A stretch of DNA of 51,514 nt from an uncultured Cyclobacteriaceae bacterium (GCA_905479015.1 CAJQKV010000026.1:1-51514), one strand, 5' to 3'. Shown: positions 9,418 through 18,830, numbered from the stretch's first letter. Numbers and translations: made by a program. The notes: generated by a model not told the origin, from the sequence alone.

Positions 9418-11034
9418 ATGACTAAGACAAAATATATTTTCGTTACGGGGGGTGTCACTTCCTCACTCGGTAAAGGTATCATTGCGGCATCTCTCGCCAA
9501 ATTACTTCAATCTCGAGGCTTTAGTGTCACCATTCAAAAATTTGATCCTTATATCAATATTGATCCTGGAACTCTGAATCCCTATGAACATGGAGAGTGC
9601 TACGTAACTGACGATGGTGCAGAAACAGATCTTGATTTAGGCCATTATGAAAGATTCCTAAACATCACTACCTCTCAAAGTAATAACATTACGACGGGTA
9701 AAATTTATAACAACGTCATCCAAAAAGAACGTGCTGGAGATTTTTTAGGAAAAACGGTTCAGGTGATCCCTCACATTACCGATGAAATAAAATCTAATTT
9801 TTATAAATTAGGAGAAACGGGATTGTACGACTTTATCATTACAGAAATTGGAGGATGTGTGGGTGATATTGAATCATTGCCCTTCATTGAAGCGGTTAGA
9901 CAAACGCGTTTTGAATTGGGATCAGATCATGTCGTTTCTATTCACTTAACCCTTATCCCCTATCTAAAAGCCGCTGGGGAACTGAAGACCAAACCGACCC
10001 AACATTCTGTTAAAGAGCTTTTAGAGGCAGGTATACAACCAGATATTTTAGTATGCCGTTCTGAGTATGAACTTAATGACGAGATCAGAAGAAAATTAGC
10101 CTTATTCTGCAATGTTCAGATAGACCATGTCATCGAATCTTTGGATGCAGAGACCATCTATGATGTCCCCATTTTAATGCTCAAAGAAAAACTTGATTTG
10201 CGGGTTCTAGATAAGTTTAAAATTAGAAGTAAGGAAGAACCCAATATTGCCTCTTGGAAAGAGTATTTAGTTAGACTGAAGAATCCAACTTCGATCGTAA
10301 AAATTGGACTGGTGGGTAAGTACATTGAACTAAAAGATGCTTACAAATCTATCATTGAGTCTTTTATTCATGCTGGGGCCGTCAAAGATTGTAAAGTTGA
10401 AATCGTTTGGATTCAATCTGAAGATATCCAAGAAGACAATTGTTTAGAATTACTGAGTGACTTAAATGGCATATTGGTAGCTCCAGGATTTGGTGAAAGG
10501 GGTATAGATGGAAAAATCAGCGCCATCAAAATAGCCCGAGAGCATCAAATTCCCTTTTTCGGAATTTGCTTGGGTATGCAATGTGCGGTTGTTGAATTTG
10601 CGCGCAATGTTCTAAGTCTTGATGATGCAAGCTCAACTGAAATTGAAAATAGCCCCCTACATCCCGTAATTGATATTATGGAAGACCAAAAGGATATCAA
10701 AAAAATGGGAGGTACGATGAGGTTAGGAGCTTATACCTGCTTACTGGAACAAGATTCTCTGGCAGGTAAAGTGTACGGCCAACATGAAATCTCTGAAAGA
10801 CATAGGCACAGGTATGAATTTAATAATGATTATTTGTCCCGCTTCAAAGAAGCCGGTATGATTGCATCAGGAATAGATCAAGAGACCGGTTTGGTTGAAA
10901 TAATGGAACTCAAAAATCACCCTTGGTTCATCGCAACTCAGTTTCACCCTGAATTAAAGTCAACCGTTATCAACCCACATCCGCTGTTTGTAGCGTTTGT
11001 TGATGCAGCATTAAAACACAAAAAAAATCAATAA
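9418..11034 (+). CDS. pyrG: CTP synthase
   Basis: The 538-residue enzyme converts UTP, ATP and glutamine to CTP. The N-terminal synthetase domain starts with the hallmark IFVTGGVTSSLGKGI and contains KFDPYINIDPGT, HGECYVTDDGAETDLDLGHY and the GGCVGDIESLPF segment. The C-terminal class I glutamine amidotransferase domain (about 290-538) has the nucleophile cysteine in GICLGMQ and the catalytic histidine-glutamate pair in QFHPELKS. Length is normal for the family (about 535-545). The ATG at 9418 gives the expected N-terminus. yidC follows 27 bases downstream on the same strand, suggesting co-transcription. Confidence 0.98.
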   Translation: MTKTKYIFVTGGVTSSLGKGIIAASLAKLLQSRGFSVTIQKFDPYINIDPGTLNPYEHGECYVTDDGAETDLDLGHYERFLNITTSQSNNITTGKIYNNVIQKERAGDFLGKTVQVIPHITDEIKSNFYKLGETGLYDFIITEIGGCVGDIESLPFIEAVRQTRFELGSDHVVSIHLTLIPYLKAAGELKTKPTQHSVKELLEAGIQPDILVCRSEYELNDEIRRKLALFCNVQIDHVIESLDAETIYDVPILMLKEKLDLRVLDKFKIRSKEEPNIASWKEYLVRLKNPTSIVKIGLVGKYIELKDAYKSIIESFIHAGAVKDCKVEIVWIQSEDIQEDNCLELLSDLNGILVAPGFGERGIDGKISAIKIAREHQIPFFGICLGMQCAVVEFARNVLSLDDASSTEIENSPLHPVIDIMEDQKDIKKMGGTMRLGAYTCLLEQDSLAGKVYGQHEISERHRHRYEFNNDYLSRFKEAGMIASGIDQETGLVEIMELKNHPWFIATQFHPELKSTVINPHPLFVAFVDAALKHKKNQ

Positions 11035-11061
11035 CTTAAACGTTCTTCTTGAGTAACTTTT

Positions 11062-12882
11062 ATGGACAAAAATAATATAATTGGCTTGACATTGATGATG
11101 GTCATGCTTGCCGTCTACTTTCAATTTTTCAGCCCTGAACCTCCTGTTTCAGAAATTATTGACAACCCTGTGGTTGATAATAGCCCTTCAAATTTGTCTG
11201 AAAAAGTCAATAATGAGGTTGCTTTAAATCTACCATTGGACCCATCCGATTCTTCTTTGACCCAATTAAACACATTAAAATATGGATTGTTTGCTTCAAA
11301 AATCGCAGGAGAGGAGTCCATCATCAGCCTCACTACCGAAGAACTAGAAGTTACTTTCACAAATAAAGGAGGGACCTTTAAAAATGTTGAAATAAAAAAT
11401 TATACCACCTACGATAGCTTGCCCTTGCATTTGTTCAATGAAAATCATGCTATTGATATCTATTTTGAGCATCTGTCAAAAAGCATTTCTCTAAAAGATT
11501 TGATTTTTGAATCTGAGTTAATCAAATATTCAGACAGTACAGTATTAGTCTATAGCCTAGATTTGAATGGCAAGCGTCTGCGCCAAATCTATACCCTGTA
11601 TGACCAAGGTTTTGTCATCAATTATCGGATGGAAAATGATGGATTTGACGAATTGATAGATACCAAAAATCTCAATTTTTATTGGGAAGGGAAGATGCCG
11701 AAAATTGAGCGCGAGTTGCTCGATGCGCGACAACGTGCCACAACGCGCTATTACTCCATCAGCGGAAATACTGATTATATCAGTAAAACCTCGACCGAAT
11801 ATGAAGAAATGCCGATTGATGAGCCTGTAAAATGGCTGGCCTTCAATCAAAAGTTCTTTACCGCATCTGTCATTGCCGAAAATAGCTTCAGCAAAGGATT
11901 GATCACGCTTACACCATCTAACGATGATCAAATTGTCAAACAAGGGGCACTCTCATCTGAAATCCCCTTTACGGACTTCGTTAATAATCAAGCTCAGTTC
12001 AAATTCTTTTTTGGGCCTAATAAATACAGTATCCTCAATGAAGTTACCGAAGGTTTTAGTCAAAATATTGAATTAGGTTGGGTGTTTTTGCCTTTTATAA
12101 ATAAATATTTAATCATTCCTATCTTTAATTTTCTAGAACGGTTCATGTCCAATTATGGGCTGATCATTATCATAATGGTCCTCATCATCAGGGTGATTCT
12201 CTCCCCTCTCACCTACAAATCCCATATCTCTATGGCAAAAATGCGGGTTTTAAAGCCTGAATTAGATGCGATCAAAGAAAAGCATGATGGCGATATGCAA
12301 AAAGCACAATCGGACCAAATGGAACTTTACAGAAAAGCAGGCATCAATCCATTAAGTGGTTGTATACCCGTTTTACTTCAGTTTCCTATTTTGGTTTCGC
12401 TCTTCTATTTCATACCCAGCGCTATCGAACTACGATTAGAATCATTTCTTTGGGCAGATGACCTTTCTTCATACGACTCCATTCTTTCCTTGCCTTTTAA
12501 CATCCCGTTTTATGGAGACCACGTCAGTTTATTTACACTCTTGATGGCAGGATCCACCATTTTATATACGATGGCCAATTCACAAATGACCACGATTCAG
12601 GGTCCTATGAAAACCATGCAATACCTCATGCCCATCATGTTTTTGTTCTTTTTCAACTCCTACCCTTCAGGTCTTTCCTATTATTATTTCATTACCAATT
12701 TAGTTTCTTTCGGTCAAATTGCCTTGTTTAGAAAATTTGTGAATGAAGATAAAATAAAATTGATCATGGAGGAAAATAAAAAGAAAAACGTGAATAAGAA
12801 AAAGTCTAAATTCCAGTCACGTCTTGAAGATGCCATGAAAGCGAATCAAACTGCACAAAAAAATAAGGGTAAGAAAAAATAA
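11062..12882 (+). CDS. yidC: Membrane protein insertase YidC
   Basis: The 606-residue inner-membrane insertase helps Sec-dependent and Sec-independent proteins enter the membrane. It has an N-terminal signal-anchor helix (about 6-24, IGLTLMMVMLAVYFQFF), a periplasmic domain (about 80-350) and the conserved C-terminal membrane core. The core includes YGLIIIIMVLIIRVILSPLT, whose arginine is probably the hydrophilic-groove residue of YidC/Oxa1, then SGCIPVLLQFPILVSLFYF and two further helices. The tail from about residue 565 is very lysine-rich, as is common where YidC contacts ribosomes. It lies 27 bases after pyrG. The periplasmic domain shows this is the long Gram-negative form. Confidence 0.97.
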   Translation: MDKNNIIGLTLMMVMLAVYFQFFSPEPPVSEIIDNPVVDNSPSNLSEKVNNEVALNLPLDPSDSSLTQLNTLKYGLFASKIAGEESIISLTTEELEVTFTNKGGTFKNVEIKNYTTYDSLPLHLFNENHAIDIYFEHLSKSISLKDLIFESELIKYSDSTVLVYSLDLNGKRLRQIYTLYDQGFVINYRMENDGFDELIDTKNLNFYWEGKMPKIERELLDARQRATTRYYSISGNTDYISKTSTEYEEMPIDEPVKWLAFNQKFFTASVIAENSFSKGLITLTPSNDDQIVKQGALSSEIPFTDFVNNQAQFKFFFGPNKYSILNEVTEGFSQNIELGWVFLPFINKYLIIPIFNFLERFMSNYGLIIIIMVLIIRVILSPLTYKSHISMAKMRVLKPELDAIKEKHDGDMQKAQSDQMELYRKAGINPLSGCIPVLLQFPILVSLFYFIPSAIELRLESFLWADDLSSYDSILSLPFNIPFYGDHVSLFTLLMAGSTILYTMANSQMTTIQGPMKTMQYLMPIMFLFFFNSYPSGLSYYYFITNLVSFGQIALFRKFVNEDKIKLIMEENKKKNVNKKKSKFQSRLEDAMKANQTAQKNKGKKK

Positions 12883-13001
12883 CTGTAATAAATAAGGACC
12901 GCGTTTTAACTTAATTATTCATTTTAACTCGACATCTGTATCCAAAATATTAATTGTTGCTTTCTTTATCAAAGTAATGGGATAATTCTCTCCTTCTGAC
13001 A

Positions 13002-13009
13002 TATATTTG
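13002..13009 (+). promoter_or_regulatory. Probable -7 box upstream of parA
   Basis: TATATTTG fits TAnnTTTG 41 bases before the parA ATG. I see no TTG at the exact -33 spacing. Position in the 168-base gap after yidC supports a promoter for the parA-parB-dapB-lepB string. Confidence 0.4.
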
Positions 13010-13050
13010 TTTACTCTTTAGAGGCCAAAAAAATTCAGATTCGTTAAAGT

Positions 13051-13827
13051 ATGGGAAAAATTATATCAGTTGCCAATCAAAAAGGTGGCGTCGGAAAGAC
13101 GACCACTGCAATCAACCTTGCGGCAAGTCTGGCAGCATTAGAGTTTAATACCCTAATTGTAGACGCTGATCCTCAAGCCAATGCCACTTCTGGCGTGGGT
13201 TTAGACCCTAATCAAATTACGACGGGTATTTATGAATGTATGATCAATGGAATTGCAGTAAAGGACAGTGTCCACAAAACAAATATTAAGTATTTAGACA
13301 TCCTCCCCTCTCATATCAATTTGGTGGGAGCAGAGGTTGAAATGATCAATTTGGACAATCGCGAAGACAAAATGAAAAGTGTGCTTAACGAGGTCAGGGA
13401 AAATTATGATTTTATCATTATTGACTGCTCGCCTTCCTTGGGTCTCATTACCATCAATGCTTTGACCGCTTCTGACTCAGTAATTGTTCCTGTTCAATGT
13501 GAATATTTTGCGCTAGAAGGTTTGGGAAAATTATTGAATACGATTAAAATAATTCAAACTCGACTGAATACAGCCCTCCAAATTGAAGGTATTTTGATGA
13601 CCATGTACGACATTAGACTCAACTTATCTAATCAAGTGGTAAGTGAAATAAGAACCCATTTTAAAACGATCGCTTTCGAAACCATTATTCCCAGAAATGT
13701 GAAGCTCAGCGAATCACCAAGTTTTGGATTACCTGTAATTTCTCATGATGCGGACAGCAAAGGGGCTACGAGTTATATAAACCTAGCCAAAGAGATTTTA
13801 AAACGCAATCAAATTAAAGCTGCTTAA
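13051..13827 (+). CDS. parA: Chromosome partitioning ATPase ParA (Soj)
   Basis: The 258-residue deviant Walker ATPase has the motif KGGVGKTT (residues 10-17), a Walker A' DADPQANAT segment and a Walker B-like FIIIDCSPSLGL. It matches chromosomal Soj/ParA proteins in length (about 255-265) and lacks the N-terminal helix-turn-helix of plasmid type Ia ParA. ATP-bound dimers coat the nucleoid and move ParB-parS complexes during segregation. parB follows 1 base after its stop, so the pair is co-expressed. I did not find a convincing parS site in the window. Confidence 0.97.
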   Translation: MGKIISVANQKGGVGKTTTAINLAASLAALEFNTLIVDADPQANATSGVGLDPNQITTGIYECMINGIAVKDSVHKTNIKYLDILPSHINLVGAEVEMINLDNREDKMKSVLNEVRENYDFIIIDCSPSLGLITINALTASDSVIVPVQCEYFALEGLGKLLNTIKIIQTRLNTALQIEGILMTMYDIRLNLSNQVVSEIRTHFKTIAFETIIPRNVKLSESPSFGLPVISHDADSKGATSYINLAKEILKRNQIKAA

Positions 13828-13828
13828 A

Positions 13829-14722
13829 ATGGCCGCAAAGAAAAATACAGGTTTAGGTAAAGGTTTGGGGGCATTGCTTTCAGAACCCTCCTTAATCGTT
13901 CATCAAATGAATGCGGAGCCCATGATCCGTGATCGATCCCCTCTTATTGGGGAAATCTCAATTTCTCAAATTGAGGTAAATCCTTTTCAACCGAGATCTT
14001 ATTTTAATGAAGAGGCGCTTAATGATCTCGCGCAATCTATTCAAGTTCAAGGCATCATTCAACCGATCACAGTACGAAAGCTTTCTGAGAATAAATATCA
14101 ACTTATTTCTGGGGAACGTCGCCTTCAAGCTTCTAAAAAAGCCGGTTTAGAACAAATTCCTGCTTACATAAGGCTAGCAGATGATCAACAGATGCTTGAA
14201 ATGGCATTGATAGAAAACATTCAAAGAGAAAATCTAAATGCCATTGAAATTGCTTTGAGTTACCAAAGATTACTTTCTGAATGTGATTTAAAGCAAGAGC
14301 AATTAGGAGATAGAGTAGGTAAAAATAGATCTACTGTGACCAATTATTTACGTCTATTAAAACTACCGCCTGATATTCAAATTGGATTAAGAGACAATCT
14401 TTTGTCTATGGGTCATGCCCGCTCACTTATTGTGATAGATGATATAGCTTTGCAATTAGAGGTATTTCAGAAAATTTTGTCTGAGGGTTTATCTGTCAGA
14501 AAAACTGAATCTATGGTGAGAGGTCTTGTCCATAAGAAATCCAACAATCCGGTTGAGGCTGCTGTCATGACTCCTGCAATAGAAAAAGTCCAAAGACAAC
14601 TCTCCTCGCATTTCGGGACGATGATAAAAATTAAATCAAAAAACAATGCTAAAGGTGAAATCAGTATTCCTTTTACATCCGTTAATGAACTCAATAGAAT
14701 CTTGGATCTCCTCGAGATATAA
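13829..14722 (+). CDS. parB: Chromosome partitioning protein ParB (Spo0J)
   Basis: The 297-residue protein opens with the typical GLGKGLGALL and has the N-terminal CTP-binding ParB/Srx domain, with GIIQPITVRK, SGERRLQASKKAG and ENIQRENLNAIE (about 95-145). A helix-turn-helix follows at about 150-200 (LGDRVGKNRSTVTNYLRLLK), and then a C-terminal dimerisation region. In the family CTP binding lets ParB load at parS, slide and spread. The start lies 1 base after parA. Its last 38 bases overlap the start proposed for the next gene, so translation is probably coupled. Confidence 0.97.
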   Translation: MAAKKNTGLGKGLGALLSEPSLIVHQMNAEPMIRDRSPLIGEISISQIEVNPFQPRSYFNEEALNDLAQSIQVQGIIQPITVRKLSENKYQLISGERRLQASKKAGLEQIPAYIRLADDQQMLEMALIENIQRENLNAIEIALSYQRLLSECDLKQEQLGDRVGKNRSTVTNYLRLLKLPPDIQIGLRDNLLSMGHARSLIVIDDIALQLEVFQKILSEGLSVRKTESMVRGLVHKKSNNPVEAAVMTPAIEKVQRQLSSHFGTMIKIKSKNNAKGEISIPFTSVNELNRILDLLEI

Positions 14723-15293
14723 AGTACTCTTTGCACTTTCGTGGATGTCTTGTAGCTTTTTTTACAGCCATGCACAAGAGGAATTCAGGTTGGATACGGG
14801 CTTTTTGAATATGGATTCGGATATGTATTTCAAAGAGATTTCAAAAGTTGATCCTATGAAATCAGCCATGCTTTCAGCCATACTGCCCGGATTAGGCCAA
14901 ATTAATAATAAGCAGGCCTTTAAAGTTCCCTTTGTCTACGCCGGGTTTATGGGTTTCGCGCATTTCATCAATGAAAACAATAAACTTTATCATACTTTTA
15001 GAAATGCCTATCTCGCAACTACTGATAACCGCTTAGATACGGAAAATAAAATTGAAGGGCAATTCAGCTCTAGTGCTCTTAAGCAACAAGCCGATAATTT
15101 AAAGCGAGACCGAGATTATTTGGTTTTACTCATGACCTTATTTTATTTGACGAACGTGGCTGACGCATATATTTTTGGACACTTACGGGAATTTAAAATT
15201 AATGACTCTTTTTTGGCGCAATTGCAACCCGCTATTGAATCAACTCCCTTATCTTCGCCCGTGTTTGGATTCTCACTAAAAATTTCTTTCTAA
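14685..15293 (+). CDS. DUF5683 family exported/membrane protein
   Basis: From the ATG at 14685 the product has 202 residues. A hydrophobic export segment (about 11-28) ends near HAQEEF. The core has the DUF5683 hallmark MKSAMLSAILPGLGQINNKQ, a proline-glycine turn before a membrane helix, followed by FVYAGFMGFAHFI and, further on, LLMTLFYLTNVADAYIFGHL. The in-frame ATG at 14646 would add 13 residues before the signal peptide and a longer overlap with parB, so 14685 is preferred. The family's function is unknown. It recurs between parB and dapB in this phylum, which supports it being real but does not show a role in segregation. Confidence 0.85.
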   Translation: MNSIESWISSRYKVLFALSWMSCSFFYSHAQEEFRLDTGFLNMDSDMYFKEISKVDPMKSAMLSAILPGLGQINNKQAFKVPFVYAGFMGFAHFINENNKLYHTFRNAYLATTDNRLDTENKIEGQFSSSALKQQADNLKRDRDYLVLLMTLFYLTNVADAYIFGHLREFKINDSFLAQLQPAIESTPLSSPVFGFSLKISF

Positions 15294-15301
15294 CGTTCAC
15301 G

Positions 15302-16015
15302 ATGAATATTGCGCTGATAGGATATGGTAAAATGGGGAAGTCCATTGAAAAAATAGCGACTGAAAGAGGCCATCACATCTCTTCAATTGTAGATTTGGAT
15401 AACCAAGAAAAATTATCTAAAATCGCACCTGATAACACGGATGTCGTCATTGAGTTTTCAAATCCTTCTTCCGCATTTGACAATATAGGCGCTTGTTTGA
15501 GACAAAAAGTACCTGTAATATCGGGCACAACCGGATGGCTCGATCAATTACCTGACATTGAGGCACTCTGTGTCGCTCATGGAGGAACTTTTTTAACCGC
15601 TTCAAATTTTAGTTTGGGGGTCAATATCTTTTTCAAACTCAATGAATGGTTGAGTCAAGTCATGGGACAATTTCCAGATTACAAAATAGCTATTGAGGAA
15701 ACTCACCATTTACAAAAATTAGATAAACCTAGTGGTACAGCCATAACCCTGGCCGAAGACATTATTAATACCCATCCTCACTATCGTCGTTGGGCCCTCG
15801 ATGCTTCCAAGGAAAAAGATGTAAAAATAGCTTCTTTTAGACAGGCAGAAGTAGCCGGAAAGCATGTAATCAACTACCATTCTCCCATCGATACCCTAGC
15901 AATAACTCACGAAGCCCACTCGAGAAAAGGCTTTGCCTTGGGAGCAGTGCTCGTTGCTGAATGGATTCAAGATAAGAAAGGCATTTTTACCATGAATGAT
16001 TTTATAAAAATATAA
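15302..16015 (+). CDS. dapB: 4-hydroxy-tetrahydrodipicolinate reductase
   Basis: The 237-residue enzyme performs the NAD(P)H-dependent reduction step of the diaminopimelate/lysine pathway, feeding peptidoglycan. The N-terminal Rossmann loop is IALIGYGKMGKSIE. SGTTGW lies in the mid region. The family substrate-binding signature appears as ETHHLQKLDKPSGTA, with the expected histidine pair and the lysine and SGTA residues. Length is near the short end of the family (about 240-270), normal for Bacteroidota. It starts 8 bases after the DUF5683 gene and 9 bases before lepB, fitting one operon. Confidence 0.96.
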   Translation: MNIALIGYGKMGKSIEKIATERGHHISSIVDLDNQEKLSKIAPDNTDVVIEFSNPSSAFDNIGACLRQKVPVISGTTGWLDQLPDIEALCVAHGGTFLTASNFSLGVNIFFKLNEWLSQVMGQFPDYKIAIEETHHLQKLDKPSGTAITLAEDIINTHPHYRRWALDASKEKDVKIASFRQAEVAGKHVINYHSPIDTLAITHEAHSRKGFALGAVLVAEWIQDKKGIFTMNDFIKI

Positions 16016-16024
16016 CGCACTGAT

Positions 16025-17458
16025 ATGTATTTCAATGATTTTAGTATGACCTCCTTTGTAACCCTTATACTGGGAGGGTATTTACTGCAAGCAATTGCCT
16101 ATTACAAATTCTTTATAAAGGCTGAGCAGCCCGGATGGATAGGTTTTATACCGATTTACAATTATTACATTCATTTACAAATCGTAGGTCGGCCCAAATG
16201 GTGGATGCTTTTATTGTTTGTACCTGTAGCCAATTTCTTTGTCGCCCTAACCATCCACCTAGACTTGCTTAAATCATTCCAAAGATATCGGTATGTAGAT
16301 CAAGTTTTAGGGGTTCTATTCGCACCTTTTTATATGGTTTATGTTGCCTTTGGTCCGACTACTTACCTTGGTAAAGCTACTGATTTACCCAAAGTTCAAA
16401 AAGGCCCTTTTAAAGAATGGTTTGAGGCTATTGTTTTTGCGGTTTTTGCGGCTACCATCATTCGATGGGCATTCATGGAGGCTTATGTCATTCCAACACC
16501 TTCGATGGAGCGTTCTCTTTTAGTCGGTGACTTTCTTTTTGTAAGTAAGCTAGAGTACGGGCCTAGAACACCTAAAACTCCACTGCAATTACCCCTTACC
16601 CATGCCAAAGTCTGGGGAACTGATCTCCCTTCCTATTTCAGTGGAATACAACTTCCTCAATTTCGACTTCCAAGTTTGGGTCGTGTGGAGAGAAACGATG
16701 TAGTCGTATTTAACTATCCCCCAGAGTTTGAAAACCCTAAAGACTTAAGAACGCATTATATCAAAAGATGTATCGGTGTTTCGGGTGATGTGATTGAAGT
16801 AAAATTCGGGCAAGTACACATCAATCAAGCCGTCGCTGATAATCCTGAATTCATGCAAATGCGGTATTTTGTTGAAACAGATCAAAATATCAAAGATCGA
16901 ATTTTTCGAGAAAATAATATTTGGGAATACTACCCCTCTTTCGGTTCAGATAATCGCAAAGGTTATATCATTAATACCACTGAAAGTTCTGCCAATCAGC
17001 TAGCTGATCTTAGCTTCATCAAAAGTGTTGACCTTCAACTTGATTATGAAGATAAAATAGAGTCTCGAATATTTCCAAATGCTGAATATTATCCCTGGAA
17101 TGGTGATCATTATGGTCCCCTCCTTATTCCTTACAAAGGCATGACCATTGATATTAACGACTCAACCCTGGCGATGTATGGAAGTACCATAACCAATTAT
17201 GAAGAACAGGGAATTATTGAAATCATAGAGGATCAATTACTCATAGCAGGTAAACCGGTCATGCAATATACTTTTGCGAAAAATTATTATTTCATGATGG
17301 GTGATAATCGCCATAATTCTTTGGATTCTAGGTATTTTGGATTTGTTTCGGAAGATTTTATTGTAGGAGAAGCCTCCTTTATTTGGCTTTCTCTAGATGA
17401 AAAAGCGGATCTGTTTGACAAAATACGCTGGGAACGGCTTTTCAATACCATCAACTGA
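16025..17458 (+). CDS. lepB: Signal peptidase I with an N-terminal DUF5684-like membrane domain
   Basis: The 477-residue serine protease removes signal peptides from exported proteins. The catalytic pair is Ser160 in PTPSMERSLLVGD and Lys247 in HYIKRCIGVSGD, with the later family box MGDNRHNSLDSRYFG. Residues 1-110 form a separate small membrane module with at least three helices and a GWIGFIPIYNYYIHLQIVG segment typical of DUF5684. A single helix at about 135-152 then leads into the peptidase. The periplasmic part also carries a long insertion (about 260-400) compared with the E. coli enzyme. It is the last gene of the parA-lepB string and ends 25 bases before the convergent ung gene. Confidence 0.95.
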   Translation: MYFNDFSMTSFVTLILGGYLLQAIAYYKFFIKAEQPGWIGFIPIYNYYIHLQIVGRPKWWMLLLFVPVANFFVALTIHLDLLKSFQRYRYVDQVLGVLFAPFYMVYVAFGPTTYLGKATDLPKVQKGPFKEWFEAIVFAVFAATIIRWAFMEAYVIPTPSMERSLLVGDFLFVSKLEYGPRTPKTPLQLPLTHAKVWGTDLPSYFSGIQLPQFRLPSLGRVERNDVVVFNYPPEFENPKDLRTHYIKRCIGVSGDVIEVKFGQVHINQAVADNPEFMQMRYFVETDQNIKDRIFRENNIWEYYPSFGSDNRKGYIINTTESSANQLADLSFIKSVDLQLDYEDKIESRIFPNAEYYPWNGDHYGPLLIPYKGMTIDINDSTLAMYGSTITNYEEQGIIEIIEDQLLIAGKPVMQYTFAKNYYFMMGDNRHNSLDSRYFGFVSEDFIVGEASFIWLSLDEKADLFDKIRWERLFNTIN

Positions 17459-17483
17459 TTAATTTCTTAATGATCAAAAACGA

Positions 17484-18146
17484 CTACCAAGGTATAGGTT
17501 GATGGCCGTTCTCGATTAAAAAATAATTGGCTTTACTAAAATGTTCATTCCCCTGAAATCCACGGTAGCATGAAAGCGGTGAAGGGTGTGCAGAAGTTAA
17601 TATTAGATGTTTTTCAGCGTCAATCAATCCCTTTTTTCGACCGGCAAAAGCACCCCATAAAAGGAAAACTAAATTTTGTTTTTTATTAGACAAATGAAGG
17701 ATCACCTGATCGGTAAAACGTTCCCATCCTAAATGCTTGTGTGATCCCGGCTGTGACGCTTTGACCGTTAAAATAGCATTCAACAAGAGTACCCCCTGCT
17801 CAGCCCAACGCACCAAAGATCCTTCTTTGGGAATCTCGTTTCCTAAATCTCGTTTTATCTCCTTAAAAATATTCAATAATGATGGCGGAATGATCTTGTC
17901 TTTTTTAACAGAAAAAGACAATCCATGAGCTTGATCCACGCCATGGTAAGGATCTTGACCCAGAATAATCACCTTTGTTTTGTGAAAAGGACACAATTCA
18001 AAAGCTTTAAAAATATCATTTTTATCTGGGTATACATTGCCCGATGCATAGGCCAATAGTACCCTGTTAATCAAGTTTTTATAATAAGGCTCATGGCAAC
18101 TTTTCTCTAAGATGGCTTGCCAAGAAGGTTCATTAATTGAAAGCAC
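17484..18146 (-). CDS. ung: Uracil-DNA glycosylase
   Basis: The 220-residue family 1 enzyme cuts uracil out of DNA to begin base excision repair. The water-activating loop GQDPYHG (63-69, catalytic Asp65) and the DNA-intercalation loop HPSPLSCYRGF are both present, as is LLLNAILTV for uracil contact. The start is a GTG at 18146 (MLSINEPSW), giving the normal family length. It is convergent with lepB and looks monocistronic. I see no clear promoter box upstream in the AT-rich spacer. Confidence 0.96.
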   Translation of the reverse strand: MLSINEPSWQAILEKSCHEPYYKNLINRVLLAYASGNVYPDKNDIFKAFELCPFHKTKVIILGQDPYHGVDQAHGLSFSVKKDKIIPPSLLNIFKEIKRDLGNEIPKEGSLVRWAEQGVLLLNAILTVKASQPGSHKHLGWERFTDQVILHLSNKKQNLVFLLWGAFAGRKKGLIDAEKHLILTSAHPSPLSCYRGFQGNEHFSKANYFLIENGHQPIPW

Positions 18147-18267
18147 AGATGATGATTATATTTATATATGGCTATAAATTTAAAGGAATGAAGGCAATTA
18201 TTATTTTTGTCGACTGAGTTACACTTAAAATCATTGAGCCGTTCATATCCTGCAACGATCCTGAACA

Positions 18268-18277
18268 ATCCTCAAAT
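18268..18277 (+). repeat. ATCCTCAAAT repeat copy
   Basis: A direct copy of the 10-mer that also forms the hairpin arms at 18800-18830, about 530 bases away. It may be a protein-binding half-site or a chance recurrence. Confidence 0.3.
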
Positions 18278-18427
18278 GAATAAATGATGGTCCTAGCTAA
18301 AGTTGTTAATCATTCCCAACTAAATAGATCAATAATACACAAAATACCTTCCTTCCTCAGTAATGTCAGTTTTATAAAGAAAGGGAACTTCAAAATATCA
18401 AGGAAAACCATAATTAAAATGGAAGAG

Positions 18428-18589
18428 TTATGATGACTGAATAGAACATCTATCTGCACTAATGCCTAATGCTTTTTCTCTTGCTGCAAAGCTGAGTTCA
18501 GAAGCGACAACCTTGAATTTGTCCATATCTACATTCCAAAGAATTTCAAAAAATTCATTTTCATTTTTGGGAACAAGCACCGATTTCAT
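18428..18589 (-). CDS. Possible small or decayed gene of unknown function
   Basis: A minus-strand frame from the ATG at 18589 encodes 53 residues (MKSVLVPKNENEFFEILWNV..., ending CSIQSS). The same frame is open further upstream to a TGA at 18643-18641 and the extra stretch (AHFFGETLKWRSKFCDE) also reads like protein. That suggests the ATG may be internal to an older, longer gene broken by the TGA. Composition is plausible for a folded helical domain, with FFEILW and MDKFKVVASELSFAAREKA. I do not recognise a family and see no partner gene. It could be a real small protein, a pseudogene remnant or chance. Confidence 0.3.
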   Translation of the reverse strand: MKSVLVPKNENEFFEILWNVDMDKFKVVASELSFAAREKALGISADRCSIQSS

Positions 18590-18799
18590 TTCATCACAAA
18601 ATTTACTCCTCCATTTAAGCGTTTCGCCAAAAAAATGAGCTCATTCATGATGATTTCTTAGGTTCCTCTACTTAATAAGTTCATGAGAATTTATTTTAAA
18701 ATTTATATAAATATAGTTAAAAACAACCTTGTAGCAAGTGAAGATGTCACGATTTGACCTAGCGTTTTGATCGATTTCAAATTAGATTAGTCGTTGATC

Positions 18800-18830
18800 A
18801 TCCTCAAATTAGGTATCTATATTTGAGGAT
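18800..18830. repeat. Perfect 10-bp inverted repeat (hairpin)
   Basis: ATCCTCAAAT (18800-18809) and ATTTGAGGAT (18821-18830) form a perfect 10-bp stem with an 11-base loop, about 210 bases upstream of apaG. No T-run follows, so a rho-independent terminator is unlikely. The same 10-mer occurs at 18268-18277. It may be an operator or an RNA structure. Confidence 0.4.

Noticed and set aside
11557-11943. 128-codon minus-strand open frame
   Set aside because: It lies entirely inside yidC, on the opposite strand, has no recognisable domain, and is a shadow of the real coding frame.
14467-14775. 102-codon minus-strand open frame across the parB end
   Set aside because: Opposite to parB and the DUF5683 gene, with no domain.
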